Shown: one piece after another, positions 44,820 through 54,193 of the stretch | Numbering within the stretch: the stretch's first letter is position 1 | How the letters are laid out: every line of letters starts with the position of its first letter | Origin: DASRDR01 sp963812945 [NCBI: uncultured Candidatus Rokubacteria bacterium] | GTDB taxonomy: Bacteria; Methylomirabilota; Methylomirabilia; Rokubacteriales | Reading direction: 5' to 3' | Assembly (NCBI GenBank): GCA_963812945.1 | Contig: CAWEXD010000008.1 | Coordinates: 3,906,001-3,970,000 of the forward strand | DNA: 64,000 bases | Made by a program: the position numbers and the translations under genes | The notes under the pieces: model-generated | What the model was told of the DNA's origin: nothing | What the model saw: the letters and a program-made list of their open reading frames with translations, nothing else | Database searches by the model: none

Positions 44820-46106
44820 ATGAGCCAGCTGACGCGACGCGAGTTCCTCGGACGGACGGCGGCCGGCACGGCCGGGCTCGCCGGGATCCTGGCCGCCGGC
44901 GTTCCGCCCGCCCGCGGCCAGCAGCGCGAGATCTCCTATCTCTGCTGGAACAACTTCGCCCCCGCGATGGACAAGAAGCAGCTCGAGATCGCCCAGCGCT
45001 TCACGAAGGACACCGGGATCAAGATCCGGATCGACGGCATCTCCCACATGGGCCCGCAGCAGCAGAAGCTCGCCGCCGAGATCCAGACCCAGGCCGGCCA
45101 CGACCTGGTCGAGCTGCGCATGCACTTCCCGTGGCTCTACGAGCCCCAGCTCGTCGACGTCTCCGACGTCGTGGCCGAGATCGAGAAGAAGCACGGCCCG
45201 GCGCTCGGCTCCACGGCCGAGGCGGCGAAGGTGAAGGGGGTCTGGCGCGGGGTGCCCATGTATCACGGGCTCTTCGTCGCGACGTATCGCGAGGACGTCT
45301 TCCAGAAGGCCGGGCTCAAGCCCCCGGACACCTGGGAGGACCTCTACACGGTCGGCAAGGAGCTGAAGAAGCTGGGGCACCCGGTGGGGATCCCCATCGC
45401 CCAGAACTACGACTCGATCTCGACGGCGGGGCCGGTGCTCTGGTCCTTCGGCGGGATGGAGGTCGACAAGGACGGCCAGACGGTCCGCATCAACGCCCCC
45501 GCCACCGAGCAGATGATCGAGTGGTACAAGAAGATGTTCCGGGACTGCATGGAGCCCGAGGTGCTCTCCTGGACCGACTCCAACAACAACGAGTCGATGC
45601 AGCAGGGCAAGGCGGGCTGGATCCACAACCCGGTCAGCACGTACATCGTCGCGAGGATGCGGAAGCTGCCCACCGCCGATCTGATCAATCACCACCGGAG
45701 CCTGGGCGGGCCTCACGGCCGTCACGAGACCGACGTGCCGCGCTCCATCTCCATCTGGAAGTTCTCGAAGAACGTCGAGCCGGCCAAGGAGTGGATCCGC
45801 TACCTCATCGGCCAGCGCGAGACCTACGACGAGTGGATCATGTCGGCGGACGCGTTCAACCTGCCGAGCTACGAGAAGCTGGTGGACCACCCGGTTCTCA
45901 AGACGGACCCGAAGTATGCGCCGCTCGGCGCGCCGGGCGTCCAGTACCACCTGTACGGCTGGCCGGCGCCCGGCACCGACAAGGTCCAGCGCATCACGAA
46001 CGAGTACCTCCTGCCCAACATGATCGCCAAGGCGGTGACGGGCACGCCGACCAAGGAAGCCGTCGCCTGGGCCGAGAAGGAGATGAAACGGATCGTCAGC
46101 GGGTGA
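44820..46106 (+). CDS. ABC transporter extracellular solute-binding protein (Tat-exported)
   Basis: This 428-residue protein carries a twin-arginine signal (SQLTRREFLGRTAAGTAGLA) and the family 1 extracellular binding-protein layout: LAAEIQTQAGHDLVELRMHF, GVPMYHGLFVATYREDVFQK, PPDTWEDLYTVGKELKKLGH and GKAGWIHNPVSTYIVARMRK. Such proteins bind sugars or similar compounds in the periplasm for MalF/MalG-type permeases, encoded directly downstream. The ATG at 44820 follows AGAGGAGG. No ATPase gene is near, so a shared ATPase is implied. Confidence 0.88.
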   Translation: MSQLTRREFLGRTAAGTAGLAGILAAGVPPARGQQREISYLCWNNFAPAMDKKQLEIAQRFTKDTGIKIRIDGISHMGPQQQKLAAEIQTQAGHDLVELRMHFPWLYEPQLVDVSDVVAEIEKKHGPALGSTAEAAKVKGVWRGVPMYHGLFVATYREDVFQKAGLKPPDTWEDLYTVGKELKKLGHPVGIPIAQNYDSISTAGPVLWSFGGMEVDKDGQTVRINAPATEQMIEWYKKMFRDCMEPEVLSWTDSNNNESMQQGKAGWIHNPVSTYIVARMRKLPTADLINHHRSLGGPHGRHETDVPRSISIWKFSKNVEPAKEWIRYLIGQRETYDEWIMSADAFNLPSYEKLVDHPVLKTDPKYAPLGAPGVQYHLYGWPAPGTDKVQRITNEYLLPNMIAKAVTGTPTKEAVAWAEKEMKRIVSG

Positions 46107-46109
46107 CCC

Positions 46110-47045
46110 GTGGCCGTCCGTAGCGTCGACATCGGCCCTCCGGTTCCCCGCCCCGCGCTCCGGGTCCGGGAGCTGCTCGACCGCGAGCGGTTCCTGGGCC
46201 CGGCCTTCGTCACCCCGGCCCTCCTCCTGATCCTGGTCCTCGTCGCCTACCCGTTCGGCATGGCGCTCTACATGGCGATGTCGAACGCCTTCATCGGGCG
46301 CCCGAGCCACTTCGTGGGCTTCCGCAACTTCGTCGCGCTCTGGGAGGCCGACTCGTTCCGCCAGACCTTCCAGAACGCCTTCGTGTTCACGGGCGCCGCG
46401 GTGGGCTTGAAGCTCGTGCTGGGGATGACGCTGGCGCTGCTCCTCAACGAGCAGCTCTGGTTCAAGCGCATGATCCGGGGCGCGGTGCTCCTGCCCTGGG
46501 TGATCCCGACCGCGCTCTCGACGCTCGGCTGGTGGTGGATGTTCAACTCGCTCTACAGCGTGGTGAACTGGACGGGCATCGGCCTCGGCCTCATGGACCC
46601 GCCGGGGCCGAACTGGCTCGGCCAGAAGTACTATGCGATGACCGCCGTGGTGACGGTGAACGTGTGGCGCGGCCTGCCCTTCTTCGCGATCACGATCCTG
46701 GCGGGCCTGGTCTCGATCCCGAAGGAGCTCTACGAGGCGGCGGAGGCCGACGGCGCGGGGCCGGCGGGGCGATTCTGGCACGTGACGCTGCCGCTCCTGA
46801 AGCCGGTGCTCGCCATCGTGATCCTCTTCTCGACGATCTTCACCTTCAGCGACTTCAACATCGTCTACGTCCTGACCCACGGCGGGCCGATCAACACCAC
46901 GCACCTCTTCGCCACGCTGGCCCGCCAGATCGGGCTCGAGTCGGGCCAGCTCGGCCAGGGCGCGGCGATCTCGCTCTACCTCTTCCCGGTGCTGGCGCTC
47001 GTGGTGTGGGTCCAGCTCCGGTTCGTGCGCCGGCAGGCGTACTGA
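46110..47045 (+). CDS. ABC sugar-type permease, MalF-like
   Basis: This 311-residue protein has six transmembrane helices (first near residue 33, FVTPALLLILVLVAYPFGMA) and the cytoplasmic EAA loop ELYEAAEADGAGPAGRFWHV that contacts the ATPase. It starts with GTG at 46110, two bases after the binding-protein stop. The next permease starts within its stop codon (TGATG), so all three are one operon. Confidence 0.88.
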   Translation: MAVRSVDIGPPVPRPALRVRELLDRERFLGPAFVTPALLLILVLVAYPFGMALYMAMSNAFIGRPSHFVGFRNFVALWEADSFRQTFQNAFVFTGAAVGLKLVLGMTLALLLNEQLWFKRMIRGAVLLPWVIPTALSTLGWWWMFNSLYSVVNWTGIGLGLMDPPGPNWLGQKYYAMTAVVTVNVWRGLPFFAITILAGLVSIPKELYEAAEADGAGPAGRFWHVTLPLLKPVLAIVILFSTIFTFSDFNIVYVLTHGGPINTTHLFATLARQIGLESGQLGQGAAISLYLFPVLALVVWVQLRFVRRQAY

Positions 47046-47891
47046 TGCCGGTCAAGCGGCGGCCGCTCCGGACGAAGATCCTCTTGCACCTCGGGCTCCT
47101 GCCGTTCCTGATCTTCGCCCTGTTCCCCTTCTTTCACATGACGCTCACGTCCCTGAAGACGGACGGGGAGCTCTACGACCGCCACGCGGTGCCGTTCCTG
47201 ATCCGGAAGGGCCCCACGCTCGAGCACTACCGGAACCTCATCTGGGAGACCGGGTTCCTCACCTGGACCAAGAACAGCCTCGTCGTCACGGTCCTCGCCA
47301 CCGCCGGCTCCGTCGTGATCGGCACCGTCGCCGCCTACGCGCTCGCCCGGCTCAAGTTCTCCGGCGTCGGCCCCTTCGGCACCGGCATCTTCGTCACCTA
47401 CCTGGTCCCCACGTCGCTCCTGTTCCTCCCGCTCGCCCAGGTCGTCCACTGGCTGGGCCTGGCCGACTCGAAGTGGGCGCTGGTCGTGACCTACCCGACC
47501 TTCCTCGTCCCCTTCACGCACGTGGCTCCTGATGGGCTACTTCCGCACCGTGCCGAAGGAGGTCGAGGAATGCGCGATGGTCGACGGGGCCACGCGCGTG
47601 CAGGCGCTCCTCCGCATCGTGCTCCCCATCGCGATCCCCGGCCTCGTCTGCGCGATCCTGTTCGCGTTCACGCTGTCCTGGAACGAGTTCATCTACGCGC
47701 TGACCTTCACCTCCTCGTCGGACGAGATCACGGCCAGCGTCGGCGTGACGAGCGAGCTGATCCGCGGCGACATCTACTTCTGGGGCGGGCTGATGGCGGG
47801 GGCCGTCCTCGGCTCGGTCCCCATCGTCCTCCTCTACGTCTTCTTCCTCGACTACTACGTCTCCGGCCTCACCGCGGGCGCGGTGAAGTGA
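47045..47891 (+). pseudogene. ABC sugar-type permease, MalG-like, frameshifted
   Basis: The first part from 47045 encodes about 157 residues with the start of a MalG-type permease (KILLHLGLLPFLIFALFPFF, then ALVVTYPTFLVPFTHV). At about 47515 the family sequence continues in the next frame as TWLLMGYFRTVPKEVEECAM then VDGATRVQALLRIVLPIAIP, the EAA loop, to a stop at 47891. A single extra base in TTCACGCACGTGG explains the shift. Both halves are fully conserved, so this may be an assembly indel rather than decay. The joined protein would be about 281 residues, the normal length. Confidence 0.8.
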
Positions 47892-48721
47892 CGGCCGCCG
47901 GCCGCGAGGCCGGGGGCGCGGAGACCCATCCGGCGGCGAGCGCCACCCGCGCCGCCGTCCCGTTCGACGCCGTCGCCGCCGGCTACGACCGGGCGATGGC
48001 GCGCGTGCTGGCGCCGTTCGTCCCGGACCTCCTCGCCGCCTGCGCGCTCGGCCGAGGGCACCGGTTTCTCGACGTGGGCACGGGAACCGGGCTGGTGGCC
48101 GCGGCGGCGGCGCCCGCCGCGGGGGGGCGCGTCGTCGGCCTCGACCTGTCGCCGGCGATGCTCCGGCGCGCCCGCGAGCGGGTCGCGCCCCTCGGCGTGG
48201 CCCTCGTCACGGGCGACGCCGAGGCGCTCCCGTGCCGCGACGGGAGCTTCGACGCCGCCGCCGGCCACTTCGTCCTCGCCTTGCTGGCTCGTCCCGCGGC
48301 GGCGCTCGCCGAGCTCCGCCGCGTGCTCCGCCCCGGGGGGCGCGTCGCCCTCACCGCCCTCCGGCGCCCCGAGGCCACGGCCTACGGCCCCGTGCTCGAA
48401 GCGCTCGGCCGGCACGCCACGCGGCCGCGGGAGCTCTTGCGCCGGCTGTGCTCGCTTGGCGAGCCTGGTCAGCTCGCCGAGCTGCTCGCGGGCGCCGGGT
48501 TCGGGGAGATCCGCGTCGAGCGGCTGGACCGCGAGGTGCGCTGGACGTCGTTCGACGAGTACTGGAGCGTGATCGAAGCGGGCGGCGGCCTCGCGGGCCA
48601 GGAGTACCGGGCGCTGCCTGACCCGGCGCGCCGCACCGTGCGCGAGGCGGTCGAGCGCGCGGTGGCCGCGCGCGGCCTCGCATGGGAGGTCGGGGCGCTC
48701 CTCGCGACCGCGCGACGGTGA
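47888..48721 (+). CDS. SAM-dependent methyltransferase (class I)
   Basis: This 277-residue protein has the SAM-binding motif I HRFLDVGTGTGLVAAAAAPA (about 58-77), the acidic end of strand 2 (VVGLDLSPAMLRRARER), and motif LRRVLRPGGRVALTALRRP typical of UbiE/methyltransferase 11 enzymes. The substrate is unknown. It starts with GTG overlapping the permease stop (GTGA), so it is translated with the transporter genes. It has no obvious link to transport, though methylation of an imported compound is possible. Confidence 0.85.
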   Translation: MTAAGREAGGAETHPAASATRAAVPFDAVAAGYDRAMARVLAPFVPDLLAACALGRGHRFLDVGTGTGLVAAAAAPAAGGRVVGLDLSPAMLRRARERVAPLGVALVTGDAEALPCRDGSFDAAAGHFVLALLARPAAALAELRRVLRPGGRVALTALRRPEATAYGPVLEALGRHATRPRELLRRLCSLGEPGQLAELLAGAGFGEIRVERLDREVRWTSFDEYWSVIEAGGGLAGQEYRALPDPARRTVREAVERAVAARGLAWEVGALLATARR

Positions 48722-48783
48722 CGCCGAGCGCGGCCCGGGCCTCGGCCCGGCGGCGCGACTTGCCTCACGTCGGACGCGCGGCT

Positions 48784-49722
48784 ATGGTGAAAAGCGTCGT
48801 GAACGGGCGGAGCGGATCAGGCAGGCCGTCGCCGCGCCGGAGCGTCATCGTGCGCCGGGGAGCACGCTGGGGAGCCGCGATCCCGCTCGCCCTCGCGACC
48901 CTCGCCCCGGCCCTCGCCGCCGCCCAGGGGCCGGCCACGCCGAACCCCATGTGCCCGCACCTCGACACGTGGAACCCGAAGGGCATCAAGGGCCCCAACC
49001 GGATCGACTCCCTCATCGTCCGCTTCCCGGCGGGCCTGGCCTCGCAGCGCGGCGGCACCTGCTCCGTCATGGTCGAGGCGTCGTACGAGCGGGCGCGCGA
49101 GCGCTCGTACTCCTTCCTGGCCGCCGGGCAGTTCCTCGTCAACGAGCGCTTCGGCCGATCGCCGGACCGCGATTCGGCGGTGTCGGGGACGCGCGCGTTC
49201 TTCCTCTTCCCGCGGCCGCGGCGGCTCGTCCTCGAGGGGCAGGTTCGGGGCGGGGAGATCATCGTGCGCCTGGATCCGGTGCGCGTCGTGGAGGTCGATT
49301 CGCGGGGGTTGATCCGCCGGATCACCGGGGCCGACATCGAGCAGAATCCCGACATCACCGCCGCGACCCAGGGCGGCATCCGGTTCAAGCGGTTCGACGG
49401 GGTCATGCTCGACGCCGGATGGGGCCGCGGCGAGGTGGCCTTCATGAAGCACCCCGACGGCGAGTCCACCTTCACGGACCGGGAGGGACGCACCTGCGAC
49501 GCCCCCAACCGGGAGATTTTCAGCTACCGGGACAAGTTCCACCCGATGCTCGCCCACGGGAGCGATCCCGAGCTCGCCCGCTTCCTCACGACGCGGTGCG
49601 GCCCGGAGTTCGACGTCGGCCCGCTCCTGGCGGGCCCCCGGCGCGCGGACCAGACGCCGCTCGAGCCGCCGGTGACGGTGCGCGTCCCGCCCCCGCCCGT
49701 CAGACCGCAGCCGCCCCACTAG
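48784..49722 (+). CDS. Secreted hypothetical protein
   Basis: I do not recognise this 312-residue protein. A twin-arginine-like basic start precedes a hydrophobic segment (AIPLALATLAPALAAAQG) that ends in a signal peptidase site, so it is exported. The mature part has MCPHLDTWNPKGIKGPNRID, FLAAGQFLVNERFGRSPDRD, FLFPRPRRLVLEGQVRGGEI and three or four cysteines (CPHLD, GGTCSVM, GRTCDAP, TTRCGPE) that may form disulfides. The end is proline-rich. It stands between the methyltransferase and the D-aminoacylase fragment on the opposite strand. Confidence 0.55.
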   Translation: MVKSVVNGRSGSGRPSPRRSVIVRRGARWGAAIPLALATLAPALAAAQGPATPNPMCPHLDTWNPKGIKGPNRIDSLIVRFPAGLASQRGGTCSVMVEASYERARERSYSFLAAGQFLVNERFGRSPDRDSAVSGTRAFFLFPRPRRLVLEGQVRGGEIIVRLDPVRVVEVDSRGLIRRITGADIEQNPDITAATQGGIRFKRFDGVMLDAGWGRGEVAFMKHPDGESTFTDREGRTCDAPNREIFSYRDKFHPMLAHGSDPELARFLTTRCGPEFDVGPLLAGPRRADQTPLEPPVTVRVPPPPVRPQPPH

Positions 49723-49807
49723 GTCGCCCGTCCGGGCGGCCGCACCTCGCGGCCGCGCTTGCGCGACGCGGCGCCCTGGTCACGCGTGTGCTGACGCGGG
49801 TCGGCCG

Positions 49808-50059
49808 CTAGGCGCGGGCGGGCCGGAGCGCGCGGCCCGGCCGCGCGGGAGTGCGCGCGCCGTCGACGAGCACGAGCTCGCCGTTCACGAGCACGTGCTC
49901 CATGCCCACCGCGGGCTGCCGCCCGTCCGCGTACGTCGCCCGGTCCGCGATCCCGCCGGGGTCGAAGACGATGAGGTCGGCGGCCATGCCGGCCCGGATC
50001 AGCCCGCGGTCGCCGAGCCCGAGCCGCCGCGCCGGATGGGCGGCCAGGTGCCGCACGGC
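49808..50059 (-). pseudogene. Duplicated 3' end of D-aminoacylase gene
   Basis: This fragment encodes 83 residues (RHLAAHPARRLGLGDRGLIR ... VLVNGELVLVDGARTPARPG) nearly identical to the end of the complete gene at 50789-52363; about nine of ten bases match. Homology begins exactly where the DUF5615 gene's stop codon ends (50060). The rest of the gene is missing, so it is a non-functional duplicate. Confidence 0.8.
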
Positions 50060-50386
50060 CTAGGAAGGACCGACCCGCCGGACTTGGCCCGTCCGTGCTT
50101 CCGGTATCGACCGGAGCACGCTCGGCACCAAGGGCAACAGATCCTCCAGCGCATTGCTGGACGCGACCAGGACGATCACCCGAAGCGACGACCGGAGCAG
50201 ACTCTGCTGGGACTCGAGGTTCTGATCGGCGGTCAGAAAGACTTCGAACCCCGCTTCCTCGGCGCGTCGTAGCAGCTCCCCGTTTCCGAGTCCAGCCCAG
50301 CCCTGCTGCTGCACCGTGCGAACCTCGTGGCCACGAAGCTCCTGCGCCAGCTGTCTGGGCAGCTGCTCATCGAGCAGGACGCGCAC
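50060..50386 (-). CDS. DUF5615 PIN-like toxin
   Basis: This 108-residue protein has the DUF5615 pattern: MRVLLDEQLPRQLAQELRGH (acidic LLDE), EVRTVQQQGWAGLGNGELLR, and EVFLTADQNLESQQ (TxD). The family is a PIN-related nuclease fold usually paired with a DUF433 antitoxin, here encoded just upstream with a 20-base overlap. Toxic activity is inferred from the family. The stop codon lies directly at the edge of the duplicated D-aminoacylase fragment. Confidence 0.8.
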   Translation of the reverse strand: MRVLLDEQLPRQLAQELRGHEVRTVQQQGWAGLGNGELLRRAEEAGFEVFLTADQNLESQQSLLRSSLRVIVLVASSNALEDLLPLVPSVLRSIPEARTGQVRRVGPS

Positions 50387-50594
50387 GGGTGCTCAGCGCC
50401 TCGTGGGCCGCTTCGAGCGCGGCCACGGCCTGCTGGCGTGAGACCGAAGGGAACGCGTCGAGGAACTCGTCGAGACTGTGACCCCTTTCGAGGTAGTCGA
50501 TCAGGTTACGAAGGGGCACCCGCGTTCCGACGAAGACCGGCGTCCCTCCGAGGATCTCCGGGTCGCTATGCACGACGAGCGCCTCATCCTTCAT
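50367..50594 (-). CDS. DUF433 antitoxin
   Basis: This 75-residue protein carries the DUF433 signature: HSDPEILGGTPVFVGTRVPL then NLIDYLERGHSLDEFLDAFP and SRQQAVAALEAA, a winged-helix-like DNA-binding fold. It is the antitoxin partner of the overlapping DUF5615 gene. The ATG at 50594 has GGAG seven bases upstream; a GTG at 50606 is an alternative. Confidence 0.82.
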   Translation of the reverse strand: MKDEALVVHSDPEILGGTPVFVGTRVPLRNLIDYLERGHSLDEFLDAFPSVSRQQAVAALEAAHEALSTRARPAR

Positions 50595-50788
50595 CTCACA
50601 CTCCACCGATGGCTTCGCGCGGTGCCGATGCTACGATCGGCTCGATCATCAGCTCAACTTACCCCCGATCGTCCACTCCGCTCAAGGCAGCCCCAGGGCC
50701 ATGGTCCGGTCGGGGGCCTCGCCGCGAGGAGGCCGCCGGGGCTGTTCGCGCCGTCACCCGTCCGGCCGGGGGCGCGCGGCACGAACAG

Positions 50789-52363
50789 CTAGCCGCGGGC
50801 GGGCCGGAGCGCCCGGCCGGGCCGCGCGGGAGTGCGCGCGCCGTCGACGAGCACCAGCTCGCCGTTCACGAGCACGTGCTCCATGCCCACCGCCGGCTGC
50901 CGCCCGTCCGCGTACGTCGCGCGGTCCGCGATCCTGTCGGGGTCGAAGACGATGAGGTCGGCGGCCATCCCGGCGCGGATGAGCCCGCGGTCGCCGAGAC
51001 CGAGCCGCCGCGCCGGATGGGCGGCCAAGTGCTGCACGGCCTCCTCCAGCGTCCAGGTGCGCGCCTCGCGCACGTAGTGGCCGAGGTAGCGGCCGAAGCA
51101 GCCCCACCCGCGGGGGTGCGGCCGGCCCCCCGCGAAGATGCCGTCGCTGCCCCCCATCATCGCCGGGTGGCGCATGAGCGCCTGGACGTCGGCCTCCGTG
51201 CGCTGCTGGTGCGGGGACACGCATCCGACCGCGAGGGTCGAGGCCACGAGGACATCGCACACGAAGTCGACGATGGCCGCAGGCCCCTCGTGTCCGGTCG
51301 CGCGCGTGGCGGCCTCGGCAAGCGTCAGGCCCTCGTAGCCGCGGTAGGCGGGCGCCTCGACGTAGCTGAGCCGCACGTCGGCGAGCCCGCCGCCGGGCGG
51401 CTCGAAGCCCTCGGCCCGGAGCCGGGCGCGCACGGCCGCGTCGCCGAGCCGCGCGAGCGTCGCGTCCGCCCCGCCCTCCTGGACCCACGGCGGCAGCGCG
51501 ACCTTGCCGAGGATCGACGAGCCGGCGAGATACCCGTAGAGGTCGAAGGTCACGTCGAGCCCCGACGCGCGCGCCCGGTCGAGATGCGGCAGCACGAGGT
51601 CGGCCTGGCTGTTGAAGTGCGAGATCAGCGCGGGGACGCCGGCCTCGCGCGCGATCCGGAAGACCTCGTCCATCGCGTCGATGACGGTGTCGGGCGCGTA
51701 GCCTCGCATGTGCGTCACGTACACGCCGCCGAAAGGCGCGAGCTCCCGGCAGAGCTCGGCGAGCTCCTCGGTCATGGCGTAGCGGCTCGGGATGTACTCG
51801 AGCCCGCTCGACAGGCCGACCGCGCCCTCCTCCATCGCCCGGCGAACGATGCGCTGCATCGCCTTGAGCTCGTCCGGCGTCGGCGGACGCGTCTCGAGCC
51901 CCATCACGTCCATGCGGACGTTCCCGTTCGGGATCAGGCAGGCGACGTTCACGGCGGTCCGCCGGTCGAAGCACCGGAGGTACTCGGCCATGCTCGACCA
52001 CCGGTCGGGCACGTCGAACCGCCCGCTGAACCCGGCCGTGTAGCGGCGCATGTACTGGAGGGTGGCCGGGGCGGCCGGCGCCATGGCCACGCCGTCCTGG
52101 CCCAGGAGATACGTGGTGACGCCCTGCCGGATGGCGGCCTCGTGGAGCGGGTCCGCGAGGAGCGCCAGGTCCGCGTGGACGTGCGTGTCGACGAACCCGG
52201 GCGCCACGACCCGGCCGGCGACGTCGAGCCGCCGCCGGGTCTCCGCCTGGCCGAGCGCGCCGACGGCGGCGATCCGGTCGGCGCGGATCCCCACGTCCGC
52301 CCGGAACCACGGGCTCCCGGTGCCGTCGATCACCTGCCCGCCTGCCAGGACGAGATCGAACAT
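50789..52363 (-). CDS. N-acyl-D-amino-acid deacylase family protein
   Basis: This 524-residue protein matches D-aminoacylase/N-acyl-D-glutamate deacylase: VLAGGQVIDGTGSPWFRADV, metal motif VDTHVHADLALL (about 60), the family segment VGLSSGLEYIPSRYAMTEEL, histidines in YVTHMRGYAPD and ALISHFNSQ, and the catalytic Asp in MMGGSDGIFAGGRPHPRGWG (about 430). It removes acyl groups from N-acyl-D-amino acids with zinc. AAGGAGC precedes the ATG. No signal peptide is seen. Its last 83 codons are duplicated at 49808-50059. Confidence 0.9.
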   Translation of the reverse strand: MFDLVLAGGQVIDGTGSPWFRADVGIRADRIAAVGALGQAETRRRLDVAGRVVAPGFVDTHVHADLALLADPLHEAAIRQGVTTYLLGQDGVAMAPAAPATLQYMRRYTAGFSGRFDVPDRWSSMAEYLRCFDRRTAVNVACLIPNGNVRMDVMGLETRPPTPDELKAMQRIVRRAMEEGAVGLSSGLEYIPSRYAMTEELAELCRELAPFGGVYVTHMRGYAPDTVIDAMDEVFRIAREAGVPALISHFNSQADLVLPHLDRARASGLDVTFDLYGYLAGSSILGKVALPPWVQEGGADATLARLGDAAVRARLRAEGFEPPGGGLADVRLSYVEAPAYRGYEGLTLAEAATRATGHEGPAAIVDFVCDVLVASTLAVGCVSPHQQRTEADVQALMRHPAMMGGSDGIFAGGRPHPRGWGCFGRYLGHYVREARTWTLEEAVQHLAAHPARRLGLGDRGLIRAGMAADLIVFDPDRIADRATYADGRQPAVGMEHVLVNGELVLVDGARTPARPGRALRPARG

Positions 52364-52662
52364 GCCCGCTCCTTTTTGGCGCGCGGATCGTCCCGCGACT
52401 TCGCTCGCCGGGCGCGCGCCCCTCGCTATTGTAGGGGGCGGGAGACGATCCCGCTTGGCTGGGTTCGATCACCCGATAGCGCCGGTTCGCGCCCGAGGAC
52501 GCCTGAGGGCGCCGGCCCGGGCCGTCCCCCGCCGTGGTAGCATTGGCCGCCAGACGGGTCCGGCCGGTCGACGGCCGCCGGCTCCCGCAGGGCGCGAACG
52601 GCACCCGGTCTGCGCCGCCGGCTCCATCCCGGGCCGCGGGCCCTACTGAAGGAGGTCCATCC

Positions 52663-53640
52663 ATGCGTCCTGGGAGACCCGGCACGGTCCGCCTCATCGC
52701 TCTCGTCGGTCTCGTGGTCGGGGGGCTTCTGGCGAGCGGCTGCACCAAGCCGCCGCCGGTGCGCCCGACCTCTCTCGCCTCGGGCGCGGCGGGCGGCGTC
52801 TATCAGCCGATCGCCGACACGATCGCGAAGATCGGCCGCGACAGCGGCCTGCCGCTCACCGTCGAGTCGACCGGCGCCTCCGTCGCGAACGCGATGCTGC
52901 TCGCCGAGGGCCGGGTCCAGCTGGCGCTCGTCCAGAACGACATCGCGCACTACGCGTCGGAGGGCAGCACGCTGTCGGCGTTCCGCGGCGGCGCGCACAA
53001 GGACCTGCGCGCGATCATGTCGATCTATCCCGAGTACGTGCACATCGTCGCGTCGCAGGCCTCGGGGATCTCGACGGTGGCGGGCCTCCGCGGCAAGCGC
53101 GTCGGGCTCGGCCCCGAAGGCTCGGGGACGGAGCAGAACGCGCTGCAGGTCCTGGAGGCCCACGGGCTCAAGCCCGCCGACCTCGGGCAGGCGGCGCGCA
53201 TCGACACCGCCCAGGCCGTGACCCAGATGCGCGGGGGCCAGCTGGACGCCGCCTTCTTCACGGTCGGCGCGGGCTCCCCGCTCGTCGCGGAGCTCCTCGG
53301 CCAGGGCGCGCGGCTCGTCCCCGTGGCCGGCGAGCCGATGACGCAGCTCCGCCGGAAGCTCCCCTTCTACTGGGCGGACACGATCCCGGCGGGCACCTAT
53401 CCCGGCCAAACCGCCGCGGTCGCCACGCCGTCCCTCCGGGTGCTCCTCACGACGCGGGAGAACGCCGAGGAGGCCGCGATCTACGGCCTGACCAAGGCGC
53501 TGGTCGACAATCTCCCGGCGCTCCGGGCCGCGCATCCGGCCGCGCGCGACCTGGCGACGACCAACATGCTGCGCGTCGTCACGCTGCCCCTCCACCCCGG
53601 CGCTCTCCGGCTCTACAAGGAGCGCAACATTCAGCAGTAG
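52663..53640 (+). CDS. TAXI-family TRAP transporter solute-binding lipoprotein
   Basis: This 325-residue protein begins with a lipoprotein signal (VGGLLASGCTKPPP) and follows the TAXI pattern: LASGAAGGVYQPIADTIAKI, VESTGASVANAMLLAEGRVQ, LALVQNDIAHYASEG, and VGLGPEGSGTEQNALQVLEA. TAXI proteins deliver carboxylates such as glutamate or 2-oxoglutarate to fused TRAP permeases. No permease gene follows; instead a DUF1850 gene, a usual member of TAXI operons, is next. GAAGGAGG precedes the ATG. Confidence 0.9.
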   Translation: MRPGRPGTVRLIALVGLVVGGLLASGCTKPPPVRPTSLASGAAGGVYQPIADTIAKIGRDSGLPLTVESTGASVANAMLLAEGRVQLALVQNDIAHYASEGSTLSAFRGGAHKDLRAIMSIYPEYVHIVASQASGISTVAGLRGKRVGLGPEGSGTEQNALQVLEAHGLKPADLGQAARIDTAQAVTQMRGGQLDAAFFTVGAGSPLVAELLGQGARLVPVAGEPMTQLRRKLPFYWADTIPAGTYPGQTAAVATPSLRVLLTTRENAEEAAIYGLTKALVDNLPALRAAHPAARDLATTNMLRVVTLPLHPGALRLYKERNIQQ

Positions 53641-53731
53641 GCGCCGCCGGCGCGGGAGGCTCTCGGGCCGCTGGGCGCTCGCGCTCCTCGCGGTCGGCTG
53701 TGCCGCGGCCCCGGGCGAGCGCCCGGGGCTC

Positions 53732-54115
53732 GTGCTGACGGTGGAGGACGCCGACCGGGGCCGGGCCCTCGCGCGCGAATCCGTCGAGGTGGGCGCGCGG
53801 ATCGACCTCACCTACGTCCACTCGACCGAGGGCCGGCCCGTCCGGGCGACGTTCCGCGTCGAGGCGGACGGGAGCCTGCGCCTCGTCGAGACCGCCTACC
53901 CGAGCGTCGGCCCCGGCCTGCCGGCGGGATCCGAGGGCACCGTCGCGATCGAGGACGGCCTGATCGTGACGCGGGCGCCCGGGCCGCCGCTCCGGGAGCT
54001 TCGCCTCCGCCCGCTGCCCCTGACGCAGCATCGGCTGGTCCTGCCCTCGGGCCGCGCGCTCGATCTGAGCGCCCTCGTCGACCCGGGCGCCGCCGTCCGC
54101 CTGACCGTGCGCTGA
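53732..54115 (+). CDS. DUF1850 protein of TAXI-TRAP locus
   Basis: The frame encodes the DUF1850 pattern: DLTYVHSTEGRPVRATFRVE, RLVETAYPSVGPGLPAGSEG and LPLTQHRLVLPSG. DUF1850 proteins accompany TAXI-TRAP genes and are thought to be envelope proteins. The frame stays open upstream to the TAXI stop and there encodes RLSGRWALALLAVGCAAAPG, a convincing lipoprotein signal, but without an ATG, GTG or TTG. The true start is therefore probably near 53640 with a non-standard codon or an indel; 53732 is only the first standard start. Confidence 0.7.
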   Translation: MLTVEDADRGRALARESVEVGARIDLTYVHSTEGRPVRATFRVEADGSLRLVETAYPSVGPGLPAGSEGTVAIEDGLIVTRAPGPPLRELRLRPLPLTQHRLVLPSGRALDLSALVDPGAAVRLTVR

Positions 54116-54193
54116 GGGCCCGCCTCCGTCCGCGTCAATCGGGGGCTCCCGGGGGCCTCCGCCTGTAGACTCGGACGGAGCCAAAGGAGGCCC

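Noticed and set aside
44676-46904. Open frame of about 740 codons opposite the ABC binding protein and permease
   Set aside because: Antisense to convincing transporter genes; no motifs.
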